Positions 58,886-64,000 of a stretch of 64,000 nucleotides of DNA are shown here, in pieces. Source of the stretch: Verrucomicrobiaceae bacterium UBA2429 (GTDB lineage: Bacteria; Verrucomicrobiota; Verrucomicrobiia; Verrucomicrobiales; Verrucomicrobiaceae); assembly GCA_002343505.1 (NCBI GenBank), contig DDQZ01000024.1:211640-275639 (forward strand). The letters run 5' to 3'. Position numbers and translations under genes: made by a program. How positions within the stretch are numbered: position 1 is the stretch's first letter; every line of letters begins with the position of its first letter. The notes beneath the pieces were generated by a model that did no database searches, was not told where the DNA came from, and saw only the letters and a list, made by a program, of their open reading frames with translations.

Positions 58886-59794
58886 ATGATCCTACCCGAC
58901 AAAGTCCCTTTTGGTGTCATCGCGCCGATGACGACGCCCTTTACCACCGAGGGCGAACTGAACGCTAAGGCCATCCGCAGTCAGGTGGAGTTTCTCGTCC
59001 GCGAGCGAGCGGACAGCCTCGCGGTCGGCGGTTCCACCGGTGAAGGTCAGACTCTGGACCCCGATGAACTCCGCGCCTGCGTCAGCGAAACCCGCGCGGC
59101 CATGCCGGCGGACATGCCTTTGGTCGCCAGCACGATTTGCGACAGCACGCGGCAGGCGATCCGCGCCATCAAGGCCATCGAGGGCCTCGGCGTGGACGCC
59201 ATTCAGCTCACGCCGGTGCATTACCTCTTCCGCCCGGACGACGAGATGATGATCGAGCACTTCCGTGTGATTCATGAAGAGACGGGCATGCCGCTCATCA
59301 TCTATAATGTGGTACACTGGTGCTATCTCTCACCGGAGCTGACCGTGCGCCTGATGGAGGAGGTGCCGGGCGTGATGGGCATCAAGCAAAGCGCGGGCGA
59401 TTTGAAACTCTTCGCCGACCTCATGATCAACGCGCCGAAGGACCGCAAGATCTACAGCGCCGTGGATGCGCTGATGTATCCCTCCTTCTGCCTCGGCACA
59501 CCGGGTGTCATCGCCGCCACGCCCTCCGGCATCCCGCGTGCCACCGCGCTGCTGCGCGATGTCGTGGCGAAGGGCGACCACGCCAATGCGCTACGCCTGC
59601 ACGAAGCCATCCTGCGTTTCTGGAACGCCACGGATCACTACAACCTGCCAGCGTGCATCCGCTATGCGCAGTCGCTGCAAGGCGTGGACGCTGGTTTCCC
59701 CCGCATGCCGATGCGCCCGGCTACCGAGGCGCAGAAGGCGAAGATCAAGCCCGCGCTCGAAGCCGTGCTGAAGCTGGCGGAGGAGTTGTCCTAA
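58886..59794 (+). CDS. DapA/NanA-family lyase or synthase
   Basis: A 302-residue TIM-barrel enzyme of the dihydrodipicolinate synthase/N-acetylneuraminate lyase family. The motif GGSTGEGQTL (about 46-55) and the Schiff-base Lys in GIKQSAGD are present, as is the YNVV segment. Context (sialidase, transporter, divergent regulator) favours N-acetylneuraminate lyase or another keto-acid aldolase over lysine synthesis, but sequence alone cannot decide. The ATG at 58886 starts MILPDKVPFGVIAPM, the usual family start; a longer frame upstream runs antisense through the regulator. Confidence 0.85.
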   Translation: MILPDKVPFGVIAPMTTPFTTEGELNAKAIRSQVEFLVRERADSLAVGGSTGEGQTLDPDELRACVSETRAAMPADMPLVASTICDSTRQAIRAIKAIEGLGVDAIQLTPVHYLFRPDDEMMIEHFRVIHEETGMPLIIYNVVHWCYLSPELTVRLMEEVPGVMGIKQSAGDLKLFADLMINAPKDRKIYSAVDALMYPSFCLGTPGVIAATPSGIPRATALLRDVVAKGDHANALRLHEAILRFWNATDHYNLPACIRYAQSLQGVDAGFPRMPMRPATEAQKAKIKPALEAVLKLAEELS

Positions 59795-59809
59795 AGCGCG
59801 AAGCGCCCT

Positions 59810-59953
59810 GGACTGCGGCAGCCTGCTGCCGCTTTCCCGTGGCCAGCCTGCTGGCCGTCGCAGTCCAAATGACCCACCTATACTGACAACGTAAACCCAC
59901 CCCCGGCAGCAGGGCTGCCACCACCCCAAAGCGGCAGCAGGCTGCCGCAGTCC
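59810..59953. repeat. MITE-like repeat with perfect 24-bp terminal inverted repeats, copy B
   Basis: GGACTGCGGCAGCCTGCTGC (start of the left end, 59810-59833) is exactly inverted at 59930-59953. The interior has another hairpin GGCCAGCCTGCTGGCC and a short AT-rich core. Related to copy A at 36691-36830. It lies between the lyase and transporter genes and may affect their transcript. Confidence 0.75.
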
Positions 59954-59966
59954 AAGGATCAATCCC

Positions 59967-60947
59967 ATGACCACCGGCATCACACTCATCGTGCTCTTCG
60001 CCTCGCTCGCGGTGGCGTCGGGTCGTGTGAAGTGGCTTGCGGGTCTTCGCTTCACCTTCACCGTGCTGGCCTTCGGCGCGGCGGCGTTCAGCTTTCCGGC
60101 GTGGTTCATCGCGCCGGGCGGTTTTGAGATGAAGCAGGTCATCGCGCCGCTGGTGCAGCTCATCCTGCTGTGCATGGGCATGACGCTCACACTGGGGGAC
60201 TTCGCCCGCGTGCTTTCGATGCCACGCGCGGTGATCGTCGGCGCGGCCTTGCAATACAGCATCATGCCGCTGGCGGGTTTCGTCTTTGCGCGGCTTTTTG
60301 GTTTGGAAAAAGAAGTCGCCGCGGGTCTGATTCTCATCGGCTCGTGTCCGGGAGGCGTGTCATCCAATGTCATCACCTACCTCGCAAAGGGCAATGTGCC
60401 GCTTTCCGTGACGATGACCGCCATCTCGACGCTGCTTTCGCCCTTCATCACCCCTTTCGCTATGCAGTGGCTCGCGGGGGCGTATGTGCCGGTCGAGGTC
60501 GGGCCGATGATGCTGTCCATTCTGAAAATGATCATCGCGCCGCTGGCGATCGGTTTTGCCATCCGCCGCTTCCTGCCGCGCTTGGCGGACAAGCTCGTCC
60601 GTGGGCTGCCGCCGCTGGCGATGCTGTCCATCGCTGTCATCGTCGCCATCACCGTGGCAATCTCGCACGATGACTTGATCGAAGTCGGCCTCATCCTGCT
60701 GGCCGCCTCCGCCTGCCACAACGCCGCCGGTTACGCGCTCGGCTACGGCGCGGCGCGAATGCTCGGTCTCGACACCCGCGACAGCCGCACCATGGCGCTG
60801 GAAGTCGGCTTGCAAAACGGCGGCATGGCCACCGGCCTCGCCTTCAACGTTCTGCACAGCCCCGCCGCCGCTCTCGCCGCCGCCACCTTTGGTCCGTGGA
60901 GCGCCATCACCAGCTCTATGCTGGCTTCGTGGTGGAGGAAGAAATAA
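59967..60947 (+). CDS. BASS-family sodium:organic-anion symporter
   Basis: A 326-residue membrane protein of the bile acid:sodium symporter family, with nine or ten hydrophobic segments. Family signatures are [22 protein letters not shown] (about residues 118-139, part of the sodium site) and the later [16 protein letters not shown]. An AAGGA lies eight bases before the ATG. In this cluster it probably imports a sugar acid or related organic anion; bile acid itself is unlikely. The sialidase gene follows after 14 bp. Confidence 0.9.
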   Translation: MTTGITLIVLFASLAVASGRVKWLAGLRFTFTVLAFGAAAFSFPAWFIAPGGFEMKQVIAPLVQLILLCMGMTLTLGDFARVLSMPRAVIVGAALQYSIMPLAGFVFARLFGLEKEVAAGLILIGSCPGGVSSNVITYLAKGNVPLSVTMTAISTLLSPFITPFAMQWLAGAYVPVEVGPMMLSILKMIIAPLAIGFAIRRFLPRLADKLVRGLPPLAMLSIAVIVAITVAISHDDLIEVGLILLAASACHNAAGYALGYGAARMLGLDTRDSRTMALEVGLQNGGMATGLAFNVLHSPAAALAAATFGPWSAITSSMLASWWRKK

Positions 60948-60961
60948 AATCCAGCCAATCT

Positions 60962-63847
60962 ATGAACCACAACTTCCACTTCCCTCATCTCTTTCTCGCT
61001 CTGCTCATTACAGCAGCCACTCAACTTGGCGCCGCAAATCCACTTCACTGGCCGCTCGATCAGTCCAAGTCTGATGCTTTGACCATTCACGGCCACGCCG
61101 AAAGCGTGGCGGGTGTCCAGGAAGGCGCCTTGCAGCTCGATGGCCTTTCCTTGATCGAACTGAAGGACTCCGCGAGTTTGCATGCGGGCGGTCAGGGCCT
61201 CAGCCTCACGGTGTGGGTGAATCCCTTTGTGCTGAGCGGTGCGCAGCGGATGATCGTAGCGAAGAACCGTTATTCCAGCAGCGAGCGCGAGTGGGGCGTG
61301 ATGCTGGACCGGGACGGCAAGCTGCGACTCTATCTGTGGCAGGATGGCTGGCAGACAGTGACAGCGAAGACCACGCCAAGGACTGGGCACTGGCATCAGG
61401 TCGGAGTCGTACTCACCAGGGAAAAGGCGGAACTCTGGGTCAATGGCGCCCTCGAGGCCAGCACCGTGTTGAAGTCTGCCATTCCTGCCACCGCCGCACC
61501 GGTCACACTCGGCGGCATTCTGGACGGCACTCTCAAGCAGACGTTTTTCGGCGCCCTGGACGACGTGCAACTTTTCCCCCGCGCACTTACCGCGCAAGAA
61601 ATGGCCGCGCAGCACAAACCCGTGACCGCCACCCTGAAAGTGCCCGCCGTGCCGCCTGTGGCCTCGGCACCCAAGCCGGCCGGGTTTTGGAGCGAACAGG
61701 CAGCGCTTGATGCCAAGGCAGACCGGGTCAACCTCATCTTCGACGGCAAAAGTCCGGACCGGCTCGCCTGCGACACCACGCTGCGTGCCATGCCCGACGG
61801 GTCCTGGGTCCATGTCATGCTCGGCGGGGGCGACCGGGAACCCGATCCGCGCAACGGGGTGTTCCTCCAGCGCAGCCTTGATGAAGGCAAGACCTGGAAC
61901 GCACCCGAGCGGCTTGACTTCGGCTTTCCGCGATCCAGCGACACCGCCGCGACGGTGCCGAGCGAACTCATGGTGCTCGACGGGCGCTGCACGCTGTTTT
62001 TCGCGACCCACAACGGAAAATTCAGCGGCTGGAAGGAATGGATGATCGTCAGCGAGGACTCCTGCAAGACGTGGGGCAAACCCGCTCCCGCGCCAGGCCG
62101 CCTGCATGACCGCACCTTCATCCGCAATCACATCGTCACCCGCGATGGCCGCATCCTTTTGCCTTTCCAGCATTACCTCAGCGGCCCCGGCCCGCTCAAT
62201 CCGCGCAACGGCGTGCTTATCAGCAAGGACGGCGGTAAAACCTGGAGCGAGCACGGCAACATCCGCCTCAGCAGCAGCGACACCTATCGCGGCTGGGCGG
62301 AGAACAACATCGTCGAACTCGCCGATGGCCGCATCGCCATGATCATCCGCGCCGACCGCCTCGGAGGTGTGCTCTATTACGCCGAATCGAACGACGGCGG
62401 TTTGACCTGGCCGGACTTCGCCGCCAAAACGAGCATCCCGAACCCCGGCTCCAAGGCCACGCTTTACGGTCTCGGTGGCGACAGCGTGGCGCTGCTGCAC
62501 AATCCCAATCCGCTTGGCCGCTACCCGCTGGCACTGTGGATCAGCTTTGACGGCATGAAGACCTGGCCCTATCAGCGCGTGCTGGTGAAAGAGTCGAGCA
62601 AAGGTCCGCGTGCTGCCTTGAACTATCCCGATGGCTTTGTCAGCGCCGACAAAAAATGGCTGCATTTCGCCTTCGACGACGCCCGCTACCGCGCCGTGCG
62701 AGTGAGCGCGCGCCTGCCGGAGATTCCCGTGCTCTGGGATGAAAAACAAACCCTGCCCAAGTCCGCCGACCTGCCCGTCATCCAAGGCGCGCGCTTCTCC
62801 GTCATCAAACCCTACGAGTTTCAGAAGGACGGCTACCGTTTTCTGCACGGCCTCGCGCTTTGCTTCCACAAAGGCAAACTCTACGCCAGCTTCGGCCACA
62901 ACCAGGGCGGCGAGAACACCGACACCGAGGAGGCGCGTTTTTGCGTCAGCGACGATGAAGGCCGCACCTGGGGCGCGGTGAAGACGATGGACGCGGGCGA
63001 ACCGGGTCTCGGAGTCAGCCACGGCGTTTTTCTTTCTCACCAAGGCACGCTCTGGGCCTTCATGGGGGCCTATACCGGCACGATGCAAGGCATCCACACC
63101 CGGGCCTATCGGCTGAATGAAACGAGCGGCGAGTTTGAGAAGCTCGGCGTGGTGGTCGAAGGCGGCTTCTGGCCCATGCAGGAGCCGATCCGCATGGACG
63201 ATGGCAACTGGATCATGGCGGGCATCTCCGCCGGGGGCGACGCGCCCGCAGGCGGCAGGCATCCCGCCGCTGTTGCCATCAGCCACGGCGACAATTTTCT
63301 GAAATGGGGCCTCGTGCGCATTTCGCAGGTGCCCGGCCTCGGCAAGGTCTGGGGCGAGTCCACCGTGATCGTCGAGGGCAAACGCATCACCAACCTAAGC
63401 CGCTACGGAGCCGAGGCGAGGGCCCTCACCGCCACCAGCGAGGATTATGGTCGCACCTGGACACTGATGCTGTCGAGCAACCTGCCCATGGCCACGAGCA
63501 AGCCCTACGCGGGCGTCTTGAGCACCGGCCAGCGCTACCTCGTGTGCAGCACCAGCGCCGACGGCGGTGGACGCCGCGCCCCCTTGACCATCGCCGTGTC
63601 ACAGCCTGGCGAGACAACGTTCAGCAAATTATTCGTCATCCGCCACGCGCTCTTCCCCGAAGGCCCCGGTGAGAGCCACGAGCGCGCCTCGCTTTCGTAT
63701 CCCTACGCCATCGAGCACAACGGCCGCCTCTACGTCGGCTACTCGAACAACGGCGGCAACGTCGGCCGCATCGGTGAAGGCCGCGAGCTGTGGAACAACA
63801 ACAGCGCCGAGCTGGCGGTGATTCCGCTTGATGCATTAGCTGAGTAG
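60962..63847 (+). CDS. Large secreted LamG-sialidase protein
   Basis: A 961-residue exported protein: signal peptide [20 protein letters not shown], a LamG/concanavalin-like domain (about 30-220, [20 protein letters not shown] and [18 protein letters not shown]) and two successive propeller regions with Asp boxes ([50 protein letters not shown]). The first propeller contains the conserved Arg-rich strand region ([11 protein letters not shown]). It should remove terminal sugars such as sialic acid outside the cell. It follows the transporter by 14 bp, so lyase, transporter and this enzyme likely form one operon. Confidence 0.87.
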   Translation: MNHNFHFPHLFLALLITAATQLGAANPLHWPLDQSKSDALTIHGHAESVAGVQEGALQLDGLSLIELKDSASLHAGGQGLSLTVWVNPFVLSGAQRMIVAKNRYSSSEREWGVMLDRDGKLRLYLWQDGWQTVTAKTTPRTGHWHQVGVVLTREKAELWVNGALEASTVLKSAIPATAAPVTLGGILDGTLKQTFFGALDDVQLFPRALTAQEMAAQHKPVTATLKVPAVPPVASAPKPAGFWSEQAALDAKADRVNLIFDGKSPDRLACDTTLRAMPDGSWVHVMLGGGDREPDPRNGVFLQRSLDEGKTWNAPERLDFGFPRSSDTAATVPSELMVLDGRCTLFFATHNGKFSGWKEWMIVSEDSCKTWGKPAPAPGRLHDRTFIRNHIVTRDGRILLPFQHYLSGPGPLNPRNGVLISKDGGKTWSEHGNIRLSSSDTYRGWAENNIVELADGRIAMIIRADRLGGVLYYAESNDGGLTWPDFAAKTSIPNPGSKATLYGLGGDSVALLHNPNPLGRYPLALWISFDGMKTWPYQRVLVKESSKGPRAALNYPDGFVSADKKWLHFAFDDARYRAVRVSARLPEIPVLWDEKQTLPKSADLPVIQGARFSVIKPYEFQKDGYRFLHGLALCFHKGKLYASFGHNQGGENTDTEEARFCVSDDEGRTWGAVKTMDAGEPGLGVSHGVFLSHQGTLWAFMGAYTGTMQGIHTRAYRLNETSGEFEKLGVVVEGGFWPMQEPIRMDDGNWIMAGISAGGDAPAGGRHPAAVAISHGDNFLKWGLVRISQVPGLGKVWGESTVIVEGKRITNLSRYGAEARALTATSEDYGRTWTLMLSSNLPMATSKPYAGVLSTGQRYLVCSTSADGGGRRAPLTIAVSQPGETTFSKLFVIRHALFPEGPGESHERASLSYPYAIEHNGRLYVGYSNNGGNVGRIGEGRELWNNNSAELAVIPLDALAE

Positions 63848-63865
63848 CTTCGCCACTGCGGCGCC

Positions 63866-64000
63866 TCACAATAAAGAATCAGCCGCCGTGATGGCGGACA
63901 CACGCCACTTCGCGGCAGCGCAGTCGTGATAGATGTGATCAGGCTTCCCGTTTTGGTCTGACCACCTGATGACCCTTCCATGACTCTCGACGCCATTGCC
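63866..64000 (-). CDS. Partial hypothetical protein at window edge
   Basis: The last 44 codons of an open frame entering from the right, ending QNGKPDHIYHDCAAAKWRVS ... LL before a stop at 63866. It looks protein-like and converges with the sialidase gene, but no family is recognised and the rest is outside the window. Confidence 0.35.
   Translation of the reverse strand, partial: GNGVESHGRVIRWSDQNGKPDHIYHDCAAAKWRVSAITAADSLL

Noticed and set aside
60743..63286. 847-codon minus-strand frame opposite the sialidase
   Set aside because: Antisense to a protein with five Asp boxes; no recognisable product.

Overview
The window is high-GC bacterial DNA with long, tightly packed genes and best fits a member of the Verrucomicrobia (Prosthecobacter-like). 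Pointers are an alternative-complex-III/caa3 oxidase operon, an ECF sigma factor paired with a zinc-ribbon Ser/Thr kinase carrying WD40 repeats, a DUF5069 protein, a BlaI/BlaR1 pair, several sialidase-type secreted enzymes, and short palindromic repeat families inside and between genes. This placement is inference from gene content. I saw no rRNA, tRNA, IS transposase or CRISPR array.

Region 1 (1-12,430, minus strand) is one respiratory operon read right to left: actE, actF, a membrane-anchored protein, a CcoN-like and a CcoO-like subunit, a membrane cytochrome c, a cupredoxin-like lipoprotein, coxA, coxC, a subunit IV protein, two tiny membrane proteins, coxB and ctaA (cut by the window edge). 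It would carry electrons from quinol to oxygen. Only the E and F subunits of alternative complex III are present. The CcoN-like subunit has lost key heme and copper ligands, and coxC carries a large hydrophilic insert. A promoter-like element and a TGTGA-N6-TCACA dyad sit in front.

Region 2 (12.7-32.1 kb) is mostly housekeeping: a 2-hydroxyacid dehydrogenase, a TPR protein, a COX24-like basic protein, hisG, blaI and a BlaR1-type peptidase fused to an ExbD-like domain, two small proteins, a pectate lyase, sufT, a radical SAM protein overlapping a chorismate-lyase-like gene, a spermidine-synthase-like membrane protein, an NTF2-like lipoprotein, parB, a TIR-domain effector with a small partner (possible immune module), a GH75-like protein, an SDR and a cupin.

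Region 3 (32.3-52.1 kb) holds an ECF sigma factor and a 1,190-residue kinase/WD40 protein, a beta-helix surface protein, an alcohol dehydrogenase, about 0.9 kb of non-coding DNA with 21-bp tandem repeats, a gene with a compensated frameshift, a lipoprotein, a subtilase without signal peptide next to a small protein resembling its propeptide, an ABC exporter, a KH/R3H protein, an SLC13 permease, a DUF5069 protein and a sialidase.

Region 4 (52.2-57.8 kb) looks like a defense/accessory island: an RHH/PIN toxin-antitoxin pair, a lower-GC ParB-like/Dam methylase pair, a DUF1016 nuclease gene carrying five evenly placed 23-bp palindromes, and a Fic protein without its N-terminus.

Region 5 (57.9-64 kb) looks like a sialic-acid-type catabolic cluster: a divergent FCD-AraC fusion regulator, a NanA/DapA-family lyase, a BASS transporter and a large LamG-sialidase. 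One MITE-like repeat lies here and a second copy lies after the kinase gene.
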